DNA of 64,000 bases. Source: Microtetraspora niveoalba. Lineage in GTDB: Bacteria; Actinomycetota; Actinomycetes; Streptosporangiales; Streptosporangiaceae. Location of the stretch: positions 1-64,000 of the forward strand of contig NZ_BBYM01000041.1 of NCBI RefSeq assembly GCF_001570405.1, in the 5' to 3' direction. Below are positions 21,415 through 30,118 of this stretch, piece by piece (positions within the stretch are counted from its first letter, which is position 1; each line of letters opens with the position of its first letter). The notes under the pieces were generated by a model. The model ran no database searches. It saw only the letters and a list, made by a program, of their open reading frames with translations, and was not told where the DNA came from. The position numbers and the translations under genes are program-made.

Positions 21415-22959
21415 ATGCCGCTGCCCAGCGGCGGCACCTGGCCGCCCAAAAACCTCCGCGACATCTACGACACCTACACCGTCCTCAACGCCTGGTACCG
21501 AGGCGACCGCGACGAACTCGCCACCGCCTACGGCGACACCACCGACAACCGGCCGGCCAACCGCCCCACCCAGTACCGCGGCGGCCTCGTCGGCAAGATG
21601 GCCCGCTGGTTCTGGGGCGCCCCCACCCCCGCCGGAGAGAAGCGCACAAAACTCCACGTGCCCGTCGCATCCGACATCGCCACCATGTCCGCCGACCTGC
21701 TGTTCTCCGAGCCGCCGTCGCTCCTGGTCCAGGACCCCGGCACGCAGGCCCGGATCGAGGACCTCGTCGAGAACGGCCTCCAGGCCACCCTGCTCGAAGG
21801 GGCCGAGGTCGGTGCGGCGCTCGGCGGCTACTACCTGCGCAGCGTGTGGGACAACGAGGTGTCGCCGCGGCCGTGGCTCTCTGTCGTTCATGCCGACGGC
21901 GCTGTCCCGGAGTGGCGGTGGGACAAGCTGCACGCCGTCACGTTCTGGCGCGTCATCGAGCAGGACGACAAGGGCAAGTGCCTGTACCACCTGGAGCGGC
22001 ACGAACCCGGGTGGATCCTGAACCGCCTCTACCGGGGCGCCCCGGGCAGCCTCGACCAGGAGCTCCCCCTCACCGCCCACCCTGAGACGGCGAACCTGAA
22101 GCCCGCGATCGAGACCAAGGTCAAGCGCTGCACGGCGGTGTACATCGCGAACATGCGCCCCAACCGGGACTGGAGGCGCAACCCCGTCGGGGCGAACCTC
22201 GGCCGCTCGGACTTCGCCGGCGCGGTGCTCGGCCTCATGGACTCGCTGGACGAGACGTGGACGAGCTGGATGCGTGACATCCGGCTCGCCAAAGCCCGCC
22301 TGGTGGTCCCGCGCGGCTACCTCACAGACAACGGGCCCGGCAAGGGCGCATCGTTCGACCTCGATCGTGAGCTGTACGAAGAGGTCAGCAGCCTCCCCGG
22401 CGAGGGTCTCGACCTCAGCGCGCACCAGTTCGCGATCCGGGTCGAGGAGCACAAGGACACCGCGGCCGAGCTGCTCGCCGCCATCCTCCGCGCCACCGGC
22501 TACAGCGCGCAGTCCTTCGGCCTGTCCAACGAGGTCGCCGTCACCGCGACGGAGATCATGGCCCGGGAGCGACGCAGCCTGGTCACCAAGGGCAAGAAAG
22601 CGCTCTACACCAGGCCGGACCTCGCCGACGCCATCGAGACGCACCTGGAGCTCGAAGCCGCCCTCTTCAATTCCCGGATCGCGCCGGAGCGGCCGACGAT
22701 CGTCTTCGGCGACTCGATCGCCGCGGATATACAGCAGCTCGCCCAGACGGCCATGCTCATGCGGCAGGCCGAGGCCGCCTCGGACGACACCATCGTCCGT
22801 CTGCTGCATCCGGACTGGGACGAGACGGAGATCCAGGCTGAGGTGGCTCGGATCGTTGCGGGGCGGCCGGAGCCGGTGGCGGATCCGTTCGCGTTGCGGC
22901 CGCCGGCCGACGACCAGGACGGCGAGCAGCAGGACGGCGAACCATCACCCCTCGATTGA
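21415..22959 (+). CDS. Portal protein (SPP1 gp6-like)
   Basis: 514 residues. Typical portal features: tryptophan-rich start (GGLVGKMARWFWG), LHVPVASDIATMSADLLFSEPP, long beta/helix core with VPEWRWDKLHAVTFWRV, the YSAQSFGLSNEVAVTATEIMARERRSL helix and an acidic disordered C-terminus. It forms the dodecameric ring at the capsid vertex through which DNA is packaged. It lies two genes after terL and just before the minor capsid gene. Confidence 0.88.
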   Translation: MPLPSGGTWPPKNLRDIYDTYTVLNAWYRGDRDELATAYGDTTDNRPANRPTQYRGGLVGKMARWFWGAPTPAGEKRTKLHVPVASDIATMSADLLFSEPPSLLVQDPGTQARIEDLVENGLQATLLEGAEVGAALGGYYLRSVWDNEVSPRPWLSVVHADGAVPEWRWDKLHAVTFWRVIEQDDKGKCLYHLERHEPGWILNRLYRGAPGSLDQELPLTAHPETANLKPAIETKVKRCTAVYIANMRPNRDWRRNPVGANLGRSDFAGAVLGLMDSLDETWTSWMRDIRLAKARLVVPRGYLTDNGPGKGASFDLDRELYEEVSSLPGEGLDLSAHQFAIRVEEHKDTAAELLAAILRATGYSAQSFGLSNEVAVTATEIMARERRSLVTKGKKALYTRPDLADAIETHLELEAALFNSRIAPERPTIVFGDSIAADIQQLAQTAMLMRQAEAASDDTIVRLLHPDWDETEIQAEVARIVAGRPEPVADPFALRPPADDQDGEQQDGEPSPLD

Positions 22960-23012
22960 TCGTTCAAGGCGACCAACCATTTCCGATCCGGAAATAGTTC
23001 GAGGAGGTCGCC

Positions 23013-25199
23013 GTGGCCGTCGACCAGGACCTCCTCGACCAGATCGCCAACTCGGTCACCGACCTGTACCGCGAAGTCGAGACCGCCCTCATCACCACCA
23101 TCGCCAAGCGCCTCCAGCAGGACCTCCCCCTCCCCTCGCCGTACCAGGAGGGCAAGCTCGACGCCGTCCAGAAGCTCCGAGCCGCCGCGCAAGCCGTCTA
23201 CGAACGACTCCAGAAGACCAAGAGCGCCGCCGTCAGGGAGGCGATCCGGCAGGCGTACCGATCCGGCACCGCATCCGCGCTGACCGACATGCCGGCCTCG
23301 AAGCAGATCAAGGCCGACGCGAAGCAGGCGCTGGCCGAGGTCCCGAACGCCGCCGTGATCGAGAACCTCGCCGCCGCGCTGCACCGCGACCTCGGCCGCG
23401 TCGAAGGCAACATCCTCCGCGCCCCGCTCGACGCCTACCGCGCCGTCCAGGCCGCGACCGCCGCGCGAATCGCGACCGGCGCCGAGACTCGGCTCCAGGC
23501 GTCGCAAGCGGCGTGGCAGCGGCTCATCGACAAGGGCATCGTCAACTTCACGGACCGAACTGGCCGCGTGTGGCGGCTGTCGTCGTACGTGGAGATGATC
23601 GCGAGGACGAACATTGCCCGCGCTGCGATCCAGGGCCAGACCGACCGGCTCACGTCCATCGGCGTGGACCTCGTGATCGTGTCCGACCACGGCCAGGAGT
23701 GCAAGCTGTGCCGCCCGTACGAGGGCAAGGTACTCGCCGTCCGCGGGCCAGTCGGCGAGGTACGCGTCGAGCACGCCACCCGCGACGGCGAGTACGTCAC
23801 GGTCCACGTCGTCGACACCCTGGACGGCGCCCGCGCCAAGGGCTTCCAGCACCCGAACTGTCGCCACAGCTTGAGCGCGTACCTGCCAGGCGTCACCCCC
23901 GTACCCAAGCGGGAGACCGCCGATCCGGAAGGCGACAAGGCGCGGCAGCGGCAGCGGTATCTCGAACGGAAGATCCGCGCCGCGAAGGAGCAGGCCGCCG
24001 GCGCGCTCACCCCCGAGGCGAAGAAGGCCGCCAACGCCCGCGTCCGGGCGACGCAGGCCGCGCTCCGGGAGCACCTTGCCGAGCATCCGAAGTTGAAGCG
24101 CCTGCCGTACCGGGAGCAGATCGGCGCCGGGAGCATCCCGCGCAAGGGTGGCCCGGCTGGCGGCCCTGTGGGCGACCTGGAGCCGCCCGTCCAGCCGACG
24201 CTCGACGGCGCGGCGGCCGTGCCTCCGTCCAAGCCGCTCACGGTGAAGCCGGTGCAGCCCGCGCCGAAGTCCGGTCAGCTCGACCACGACCAGGCGGCGG
24301 CCGAGAAGGCTGCGGCGGAAGCCAAGGCGGCAGCCGAAGCTAAGGCGGCAGCCGAAGCTAAGGCGGCTGCCGAAGCCAAGGCTGCCGCTGAGAAGGCGGC
24401 GGCCGAGAAAGCCGCAGCGGAAGCCAAGGCGGCAGCCGAGAAGGCAGCGGCCGAGAAGGCCCGGAAGAAGGCCGAGCTCGCCCGCCTCGCCGCAGAACGA
24501 AAGGCCCGCGAAGACGCCGCCCGCGCCGCAGCACCCGGTATGCGCGCCGCCGTCCGCCACCGCACCAACGATGACGGCCTGGCCTGGGCCCGCACACGCC
24601 TCCCCATGCCCGACACCCTCACCCGGGACGAGAAGACGGGCCTTCGCACCTACACCGGCAGCCTGTACGAAGAGATCAACAAGTACCTCCGCGGACAGCT
24701 CGACCTCGCCGATCTGGACCCGAGCACCCGCGACGAGGTCCTCACAGCCATCCGCCAGTGCGACACCGCCTTCGCCAAGTCCAACGTGCCCGAAGGCGTC
24801 ATCGTCCACCGCGGCGTCGGAAAGATCACTGCCGACTTCATCGGCGGCGATTCCAACGACCTCACCAGCCTCACAAAACTCGTCGGCACCGTATACACTG
24901 ATAAGGGATACGTATCAACGAGCGTCGGCAAGGACGCGGCGTTCTACGACAACATCCACATCGCCATCCGCCTCCCGCCCGGCACCGGACGAGCCGTCAA
25001 CGTCATGCCGATCAGCCAGTACGGTGAGGGCGAACGCGAGATCCTGCTCAACCGCGGCACCAACTTCCTCGTCCACGCCGCCTACCAGCGAGGCAACACG
25101 TGGTACTTGGAGGTCGAGGTCGTACCGGACGGCTGGACGACACCGCCCGGGTGGAAGCCTGACCCCCTCGGGGACGTCGACACTGGATACCGGATTTGA
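23013..25199 (+). CDS. Minor capsid protein fused to a C-terminal ADP-ribosyltransferase
   Basis: 728 residues, GTG after GAGGAGG. Residues about 1-300 match phage minor capsid protein 2 (SSYVEMIARTNIARAAIQGQ, CKLCRPYEGK, HPNCRHSLSAYLPG). Residues about 425-500 are an Ala-Glu-Ala-Lys helical repeat acting as a rod. Residues about 540-728 are an R-S-E class ADP-ribosyltransferase like the VIP2/C3 exotoxin fold: Arg600 in VIVHRGV, STS at 635-637 in GYVSTSV, and Glu674-x-Glu676 in GEGEREILL. Known capsid-linked ARTs such as T4 Alt are injected with DNA and modify host proteins; the same role here is inference. All catalytic residues appear intact. Confidence 0.88.
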   Translation: MAVDQDLLDQIANSVTDLYREVETALITTIAKRLQQDLPLPSPYQEGKLDAVQKLRAAAQAVYERLQKTKSAAVREAIRQAYRSGTASALTDMPASKQIKADAKQALAEVPNAAVIENLAAALHRDLGRVEGNILRAPLDAYRAVQAATAARIATGAETRLQASQAAWQRLIDKGIVNFTDRTGRVWRLSSYVEMIARTNIARAAIQGQTDRLTSIGVDLVIVSDHGQECKLCRPYEGKVLAVRGPVGEVRVEHATRDGEYVTVHVVDTLDGARAKGFQHPNCRHSLSAYLPGVTPVPKRETADPEGDKARQRQRYLERKIRAAKEQAAGALTPEAKKAANARVRATQAALREHLAEHPKLKRLPYREQIGAGSIPRKGGPAGGPVGDLEPPVQPTLDGAAAVPPSKPLTVKPVQPAPKSGQLDHDQAAAEKAAAEAKAAAEAKAAAEAKAAAEAKAAAEKAAAEKAAAEAKAAAEKAAAEKARKKAELARLAAERKAREDAARAAAPGMRAAVRHRTNDDGLAWARTRLPMPDTLTRDEKTGLRTYTGSLYEEINKYLRGQLDLADLDPSTRDEVLTAIRQCDTAFAKSNVPEGVIVHRGVGKITADFIGGDSNDLTSLTKLVGTVYTDKGYVSTSVGKDAAFYDNIHIAIRLPPGTGRAVNVMPISQYGEGEREILLNRGTNFLVHAAYQRGNTWYLEVEVVPDGWTTPPGWKPDPLGDVDTGYRI
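24296..24475 (+). repeat. In-frame AEAK-type tandem repeat inside the capsid-ART gene
   Basis: Degenerate 15-bp units encoding AEAKA or AEKAA, repeated about ten times. It encodes a long single helix linking the capsid-binding and transferase domains. Prone to slippage, so its length may vary among relatives. Confidence 0.85.
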
Positions 25200-25210
25200 A
25201 GGGCGTGACC

Positions 25211-25552
25211 ATGAGCGACAAGCCTCAGCGGCCCTACGGCCGGTGGGCCGACTCCGGCCCCGTCACCGTCACACCGCCGCCCGCCGGCGGATACGCGGAC
25301 ACGCCTGCGGGTAAGGTGCGCCGCGCCGAGCTGCGCGACAACACGGGCCAAGTGCTCGGCCATCTATGGACCGACGACCGCCAGGCAGCAGGCTTCATTC
25401 CTGCTGAGCAGGCCGGGGCGGCGGGGGTGCGCGCTGGAGCGGAGATCTGGGCCATCCTGCGCGACGCCCACGCCGTCGGCATCGACGCTGCGGACCTGCT
25501 CGACCCCGACCTGTACCCGGACTACGCGCTCACGCTGGGCACCACACCTTGA
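25211..25552 (+). CDS. Hypothetical phage protein, 113 aa
   Basis: ATG after GAAGGG. Sequence has TPAGKVRRAELRDNTGQVLGHLWTDDRQAAGFIPAEQAGAAGVRAGAEIWAILRDAHAVGIDAADLLDPDLYPDYALTLG, a compact alpha/beta protein in a style also seen as immunity-like or modulator proteins next to toxin genes. Because it directly follows the ART gene it could protect the host or regulate the enzyme, but no family supports this. Its 3' end overlaps the opposite-strand DUF732 gene by 23 bp. Confidence 0.55.
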   Translation: MSDKPQRPYGRWADSGPVTVTPPPAGGYADTPAGKVRRAELRDNTGQVLGHLWTDDRQAAGFIPAEQAGAAGVRAGAEIWAILRDAHAVGIDAADLLDPDLYPDYALTLGTTP

Positions 25553-26063
25553 CGGCCTTGATCACCTCGTACGCCTGAGCCTGGTTGATGGTCGCGTTCC
25601 CGCCGGACAGCTCGGCCACCGTGTACTGCGCGAGCGTCATGTTCTTGCCGCCGGGCGGGTTGATGATCCGATCGCAGATCGCCCGGCCCCGCCGAATCGC
25701 CCGCTCCTCGTTCACCACCAGGCCCGGATCGATACCGCGTAACGCCTCCAGGTAGGCCGCGGCCTGTCCGGCGTCCGGCGTCGGCACCCCGCCCCCATCG
25801 GGCTTCGCGGCCTCGCTCGTCTTCGCGGCCGGCTTCGCCTCTTCCTCGCCGCCTCCGGTGAGTTCGATGATGCCGCCGCCGAGCGCGAGCACGCCCACGA
25901 CAGCGATGATCATGACCAGGGTCTTTCCACCGCTCCCCTTCTTCCGAGGTGCGGGCGGCTGGTGCATGGGCGGCTGGCCGTACGGCTGCTGGTGTCCCTG
26001 CCAAGGGGCGGGCGCCTGCTGCTGGGGATTCCACTGCGGGGGCTGCTGCTGCGGAGGGTGCAT
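25530..26063 (-). CDS. Membrane-anchored DUF732 protein (moron)
   Basis: 177 residues on the strand opposite to the head genes. Gln/Pro-rich cytoplasmic head (1-40), one membrane span about 48-65 (TLVMIIAVVGVLALGGGI), acidic linker, then a DUF732 domain (AAAYLEALRGIDPGLVVNEERAIRRGRAICDRI...WCPA) with Cys130 and Cys175 probably disulfide-bonded outside the membrane. DUF732 is a family of exported actinobacterial proteins of unknown function. Own promoter region with a 16-bp palindrome (26099-26114). A minus-strand gene amid late genes is typical of a lysogenic-conversion cargo gene. Confidence 0.75.
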   Translation of the reverse strand: MHPPQQQPPQWNPQQQAPAPWQGHQQPYGQPPMHQPPAPRKKGSGGKTLVMIIAVVGVLALGGGIIELTGGGEEEAKPAAKTSEAAKPDGGGVPTPDAGQAAAYLEALRGIDPGLVVNEERAIRRGRAICDRIINPPGGKNMTLAQYTVAELSGGNATINQAQAYEVIKAVKVWCPA

Positions 26064-26098
26064 ACCCTCGGACCATACGCCCCGCCTCGCCGCTTTCC

Positions 26099-26114
26099 TC
26101 CGGAACGTTCCGGA
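26099..26114. promoter_or_regulatory. 16-bp palindrome upstream of the DUF732 gene
   Basis: TCCGGAACGTTCCGGA is perfectly palindromic and lies 36 bp upstream of the DUF732 start, between it and the rightward scaffold gene. Probable operator or promoter element. Confidence 0.5.
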
Positions 26115-26238
26115 AGGACGCCCGAAATCGGGCAAATCGCACCACCGAAAACGGTTCGCCCGGTGCGAGCCGCCGCTCCATCCCGTCGCCCGGCCAGGTG
26201 CCAGGCGCCAATCCCCGCGAGTCCCCAGGAGGGTCCGC

Positions 26239-26856
26239 ATGACCACACCCGCCCCGTCGCCCGCGCCGGCACCTACGCCCGGCCCGAGCCAGCAGGCACC
26301 GCAGGGCCAGGCGCCCGCGGCCGCGCCCCCGGCACCGGAACCGACCCAGCAGCAGGCACCGGCCCCCGTGCCGCAGCCACCGACCTGGACGCCACCCCCG
26401 CCCGTCCCACACGCCTCCGCCCCGGTCCCCGCCGCGCCGCCGGCCGACGACGGTAGCCGGGACGTCTCCCGGCTCCCCCAGTGGGCGCAGAAGGAGATCG
26501 CCGACCTCCGCAAGGAGAACGCCGACCGGCGGGTCGCCGCCCGCACCGCGGTGGTCGCGCAGCACGCGTTCGCCGCCGCGCCCACGCTCGGCGTCAACGG
26601 CCACGCGCTCCTGTCGTCCCTCCCGTTCCAGGCCGCAGCCGCCGACCTCGACCCGGCCGCGCCGGACTTCAACACGCAGCTCGCCACGAAGGTGCAGGAG
26701 ATCCTCGCGGCGAACCCGTGGATGGCCGCCCAGCCCGCGGCCGCACCTCCGCCCCCGCCGCCTCCCCCGGCGTCCGGGGCGCCGATGGGCGGCACCCCGC
26801 CGCCCGCCAAACCTCAATCGTTGGAGGCCGCCATCGCGGCCAAGTTCGGAAAGTAG
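26239..26856 (+). CDS. Scaffolding protein
   Basis: 205 residues: a long Pro/Ala/Gln-rich disordered N-terminus (1-75), a helical core (RLPQWAQKEIADLRKENADRRVAARTAVVAQHAF), another Pro-rich loop and a short C-terminal helix SLEAAIAAKFGK that could bind the capsid protein. This composition and the position directly before the major capsid gene are characteristic of phage scaffolding proteins, which guide prohead assembly and then leave. AGGAGGG precedes the ATG. Confidence 0.75.
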   Translation: MTTPAPSPAPAPTPGPSQQAPQGQAPAAAPPAPEPTQQQAPAPVPQPPTWTPPPPVPHASAPVPAAPPADDGSRDVSRLPQWAQKEIADLRKENADRRVAARTAVVAQHAFAAAPTLGVNGHALLSSLPFQAAAADLDPAAPDFNTQLATKVQEILAANPWMAAQPAAAPPPPPPPPASGAPMGGTPPPAKPQSLEAAIAAKFGK

Positions 26857-26865
26857 GAGCTCACC

Positions 26866-27870
26866 ATGGCTGTGTCCCTGGCCGAGGCCAGCAACAACGC
26901 GGTCGACGACATCGACGTCGCCGTCATCGACGAATTCCGCAAGGAGTCCGCGGTCCTCGACTCGCTGCTCTTCGACGACGTGGTCAACCCGGCCGGGGGC
27001 GGCGCCACCCTCACCTACGGGTACCGGCGCCTGGTGACCCAGCCCACCGCCGCGTTCCGCGCGCTCAACTCGGAGTACAGCCCGGCGAACGTCACCACCC
27101 AGCGGTACACCGTGGACCTGGCCGTCCTCGGCGGCAGCTTCCAGGTGGACCGGGTGATCGCGCAGATCGGCCCCGCCGCGTCCGGCGCCGTCAGCCTGAA
27201 CATGTCCCAGAAGATCAAGGCCGCGAACACCCTGTTCCAGGACGCCGTGATCAACGGCGACACCGCGACCGACGCCAACGCCTTCGACGGCCTCGACAAG
27301 GCCCTCGTCGGCAGCTCCACCGAGTTCAACGCCGGCAAGGTCACCGACTGGACCAACATCGCCAGCGGCAATGACACGGCGTTCGCCGCCCTCGACGCCC
27401 TCGACGAGTTCCTGGCCCTGCTCGACGGCACCCCCACCGTGATCCTCGGCAACGCCAAGGCCCTCGCCAAGGTCCGTGCCATCGCTCGCCGGGCCGGGAT
27501 GTACACCCGCAACCCGGTCGACGGGCTGATCGGCGCCGGTGGTCGCCCGATCGAGCGGGAGACCTACGGCGGGATCATCTTCGCCGACCCGGGCAACAAG
27601 GCCGGGTCCAACAACCCGATCATCCCGATCGCGACCCGCACCGTCGGCGGCACCTCCACCACCGGCCTCACCGACCTGTACGCGTACCGCGTCGGCCTCG
27701 ACGGATTCCACGGCGTGTCCACGGTGGGCGGCCAGGTGGTCCGCCAGTGGCTGCCGGACTTCAACTCCGCCGGCGCCGTCAAGACCGGTGAGGTCGAGCT
27801 CGGCCCGGTCGCGGTCGCGCTGAAGGCGACCAAGGCGGCCGCGGTCTTCCGCAACCTCAAGGTCCAGTAA
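26866..27870 (+). CDS. Major capsid protein (HK97 fold)
   Basis: 334 residues. The order of segments is that of HK97-like capsid proteins of actinophages: N-terminal helix (DDIDVAVIDEFRKESAVLDSLLFDDVV), E-loop region (YGYRRLVTQPTAAFRALNSEYSPANVTTQRYTVDLAVLGGSFQVDR), spine and A-domain with TVILGNAKALAKVRAIARRAG and a C-terminal strand VRQWLPDFNSAGAVKTGEVELGPVAVALKATKAAAVFRN. Follows scaffold by ten bases. Full length. Confidence 0.88.
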   Translation: MAVSLAEASNNAVDDIDVAVIDEFRKESAVLDSLLFDDVVNPAGGGATLTYGYRRLVTQPTAAFRALNSEYSPANVTTQRYTVDLAVLGGSFQVDRVIAQIGPAASGAVSLNMSQKIKAANTLFQDAVINGDTATDANAFDGLDKALVGSSTEFNAGKVTDWTNIASGNDTAFAALDALDEFLALLDGTPTVILGNAKALAKVRAIARRAGMYTRNPVDGLIGAGGRPIERETYGGIIFADPGNKAGSNNPIIPIATRTVGGTSTTGLTDLYAYRVGLDGFHGVSTVGGQVVRQWLPDFNSAGAVKTGEVELGPVAVALKATKAAAVFRNLKVQ

Positions 27871-27881
27871 GGGGACAGAGC

Positions 27882-28112
27882 ATGACGTACGAGATCACCG
27901 CGCCGGTCGAGGAGTTCACCGGCGAGGTCGCCGGTCTGGCGTTCCACGCGGGCAAGGCGACGGGCGAGCCGACGGAGGCCGCGCTGGCGTACTTCGAGCG
28001 GCACGGCTACCAGGTCCAGGCGGTGAAGACCGCCGAGCCCGAGCAGGACCAGGAGCCCGAGCAGGACCAGGAGCCCGGACAGGGCGAGCAGAAGAAGGCC
28101 AGCAAGAAGTAG
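27882..28112 (+). CDS. Small head-region protein with acidic repeat tail, 76 aa
   Basis: N-terminal 48 residues form a small domain (EVAGLAFHAGKATGEPTEAALAYFERHGYQV) and the tail holds two EQDQEP repeats followed by KKASKK. Short proteins of this kind commonly follow the major capsid gene; a decoration or head-completion role is possible. GGGGAC precedes the ATG. Confidence 0.65.
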   Translation: MTYEITAPVEEFTGEVAGLAFHAGKATGEPTEAALAYFERHGYQVQAVKTAEPEQDQEPEQDQEPGQGEQKKASKK

Positions 28113-28128
28113 CCGAGGGGAGGCCGGG

Positions 28129-28533
28129 ATGCCGTACGCCACCACCGACGACCTCGCCGACTACATCTCCCCGGCCCCGTCCAACGCCGCCCTGCTCCTG
28201 ACCCGGGCGTCCCGGCTCGTCGACCGGGCGCTGCTGTGCGCGGTGTACGACGTCGACGAGCAGGGCCAGCCGACCGACCCGAAGGTCGCCAAGGCCTTGC
28301 GCGAGGCGACGTGCGAGCAGGTCGCCGCCTGGGACGAGGGCGGGGAGACCGGCACGGGGGCGGCTGACCAGTACTCCAACGTGTCGATCGGCTCTGTCGC
28401 TCTCGGCCGGGCCGGAGGCGGCTCGGCCGGCGGGGGGCGCTCGGCGGCCGAGGATCTGTGCCCGCAGGCGGTCATGATCCTGCAGCAGGCCGGGCTCACC
28501 GGCCACGAGCCGAGAACGCGGACGTACTGCTGA
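28129..28533 (+). CDS. Head-tail connector (adaptor) protein
   Basis: 134 residues with the helical adaptor pattern: YATTDDLADYISPAPSNAALLLTRASRLVDRALLCAVYD...VAKALREATCEQVAAW, then a serine/glycine loop and a C-terminal helix AEDLCPQAVMILQQAGL. This is the gp6/gp15-like adaptor binding the portal. Gene order (capsid, small protein, adaptor, closure, minor capsid, terminator, tail tube) supports it. Confidence 0.75.
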   Translation: MPYATTDDLADYISPAPSNAALLLTRASRLVDRALLCAVYDVDEQGQPTDPKVAKALREATCEQVAAWDEGGETGTGAADQYSNVSIGSVALGRAGGGSAGGGRSAAEDLCPQAVMILQQAGLTGHEPRTRTYC

Positions 28534-28847
28534 TGGGCGCCATCCCGCGATTCCTGCTCCGCCACACCGCCATGGTGGAGCCGCTTATCGGTGAGGGCCC
28601 GTTCGGGCCGGCCTACGGCACCCCGGTCGAGGTGCGCTGCTTCATCGACGAGAAACGCAGCCTGGTCCGGGACGCCGAGGGCTCCGAGGTCGTCTCCTCG
28701 ACGACGGTGTACATGCCGATCGACACCGTCTGCCCGGTCGGCTCCCGGGTGAGCGCGAACGGCCGTACGTCGACCGTGCTCACCTCGTCGCGGCGGGACG
28801 GCGGCGGCCTCCCGACACCGGATCACCTGGAAGTCGCACTCCAGTAG
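28533..28847 (+). CDS. Head closure / head-tail joining protein
   Basis: 104 residues from the ATG overlapping the previous stop. Beta-barrel style with IPRFLLRHTAMVEPLIGEGPFGPAYGTPVEVRCFIDEKRSLVRDAEGSEVVSSTTVYMPI, typical of SPP1 gp16-like stopper proteins that seal DNA in the head. Assignment by order and composition. Confidence 0.65.
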   Translation: MGAIPRFLLRHTAMVEPLIGEGPFGPAYGTPVEVRCFIDEKRSLVRDAEGSEVVSSTTVYMPIDTVCPVGSRVSANGRTSTVLTSSRRDGGGLPTPDHLEVALQ

Positions 28848-28857
28848 AGAGGGGATC

Positions 28858-29211
28858 GTGGTGCCGCAGAAAGCCACGCTGAAGCTGAACCTCGGCGCGG
28901 TGAAGAAGGCCGAGCGGGCGGGAGCCGTACGAGGGCTACGGCTCGCGGCCGAGCACCTCCTCAAGGTCTCCCGAGACCTGGTCCCCCACGAGGAGGGCAC
29001 CCTCGAACGCTCTGGCGTCGCCAGCGTGGACGAGGGCGAGCTGCGCGCCGCCGTCTCGTATGACGCGCCGTACGCGGTGCGGCAGCACGAGGACCTCACG
29101 CTCAAGCACGACGAGGGCCGCCAGGCGAAGTACCTCGAAGAGCCGATGGATACCGAGCGGCAGACGATGCTCGACCTGGTCGCCGCCGAGGTCCGCCGGA
29201 GCCTGCGATGA
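28858..29211 (+). CDS. Minor capsid / neck protein (HK97 gp10-like)
   Basis: 117 residues; GTG at 28858 or the adjacent GTG at 28861 could be the start, with AGAGAGGGG in front. The sequence GLRLAAEHLLKVSRDLVPHEEGTLERSGVASVDEGELRAAVSYDAPYAVRQHEDLTLKHDEGRQAKYLEEPM has the 'V P . . . G . L . . S' and 'Y A . . . H' patterns of gp10-type neck proteins. It connects head completion to tail joining. Confidence 0.75.
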   Translation: MVPQKATLKLNLGAVKKAERAGAVRGLRLAAEHLLKVSRDLVPHEEGTLERSGVASVDEGELRAAVSYDAPYAVRQHEDLTLKHDEGRQAKYLEEPMDTERQTMLDLVAAEVRRSLR

Positions 29212-29639
29212 CCCTCCTCGAAGAGTTCGCCGCGCTGCTCGCCGCACTCGGCCTCGGCACGTACAAGGCCGACGGCAGCACGGGCGGCACGATCTTCCTG
29301 ACCGTTCTCCCCGCGTCGCCGGATCGCGCGATGGCGGTCGCCCGGTACGGCGGCCCCGAGAGCGCCGCGACGGACGACTACGACGAGCCGTCCATCCAGG
29401 TGCGCGTGCGCGGACCTGCGACGGACGCGCGGATTGCCGAGCAGGACGCCCAGGCCGTCTACGACAAGTTGCACGCGATCGGCTCCCGTGTCCTCGCAGG
29501 CGGGACCTGGCTTCAGGACGCGATCGGCGTCCAGTCGGGGCCGATCTACGTCGGCCGCGATCAGAACGGCCGCCATGAGTACACCGTCAACCTGCGCTGC
29601 GAGATCAGCCGACCATCTGTGAATAGGAGTCACCAATGA
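29208..29639 (+). CDS. Tail terminator / minor capsid C-type protein
   Basis: 143 residues: helical start (LLEEFAALLAALGLGTYKADG), beta strands (TIFLTVLPASPDRAMAVARYGG, PSIQVRVRGP), a helix DAQAVYDKLHAIGSRVL and a terminal strand VNLRCEISRP. This fold outline and place directly before the tail tube gene fit a tail terminator that caps the tube. It overlaps the preceding and following genes by four bases. Confidence 0.7.
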   Translation: MTLLEEFAALLAALGLGTYKADGSTGGTIFLTVLPASPDRAMAVARYGGPESAATDDYDEPSIQVRVRGPATDARIAEQDAQAVYDKLHAIGSRVLAGGTWLQDAIGVQSGPIYVGRDQNGRHEYTVNLRCEISRPSVNRSHQ

Positions 29640-30118
29640 CGCAGCGGAAGATCAACGCTCGCGACATCATCGTCGAAGTCGAGGACCCTACCGCGACTCC
29701 GGAGCCCTACCGGAAGATCGAGAACCTCGCCAGCGTGACCGTGAACCTCGGTGAGAACGAGGAGACCGTCGACACCACCGACTACGACAGCGAGGGTGTC
29801 TACGAGCAGGAGATCATGCAGCGCGGCGCGAGCATGGCCCTCGAGGGGCAGGCGAAGAAGGACACCACCACGGGTGCCCTCCAGCCGGGCCGCGCCCGCG
29901 TCGAGGAGATGGCAGGGGAGGACAATGTCGGCTACGACTCCCTCGGGAAGATCCGCTTCCGCCACCCCATGGACGAGAAGTGGACGAACTGGAACGCTAC
30001 CTTCTCCCTCGGCGAGCAGGGCGGCGGCCCCAACGACAAGGTGAGCTGGTCGGCCACCATCACCAAGTCGGGCAAGAGCTGGAAGACGGATGTGACGCCC
30101 GCCGGGGGTGGCTCGTGA
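29636..30118 (+). CDS. Major tail (tube) protein
   Basis: 160 residues: a beta-rich domain with KINARDIIVEVEDPTATPEPYRKIENLASVTVNLGENEETVDTTDYDSEGVYEQEIMQRGASMALEGQ and a C-terminal GWSATIT-like strand set. The pattern and the position ahead of the frameshifted chaperone pair identify the tube subunit. Polymerises around the tape measure. Confidence 0.8.
   Translation: MTQRKINARDIIVEVEDPTATPEPYRKIENLASVTVNLGENEETVDTTDYDSEGVYEQEIMQRGASMALEGQAKKDTTTGALQPGRARVEEMAGEDNVGYDSLGKIRFRHPMDEKWTNWNATFSLGEQGGGPNDKVSWSATITKSGKSWKTDVTPAGGGS

Noticed and set aside
21376-22809. Long minus-strand frame opposite the portal gene
   Set aside because: Same shadow pattern; the portal reading has recognisable motifs and proper operon overlaps.
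24296-24475. Tandem short repeats resembling a CRISPR or VNTR array
   Set aside because: They are 15-bp in-frame units coding an AEAK helix inside the capsid-ART gene; no unique spacers and no cas genes.
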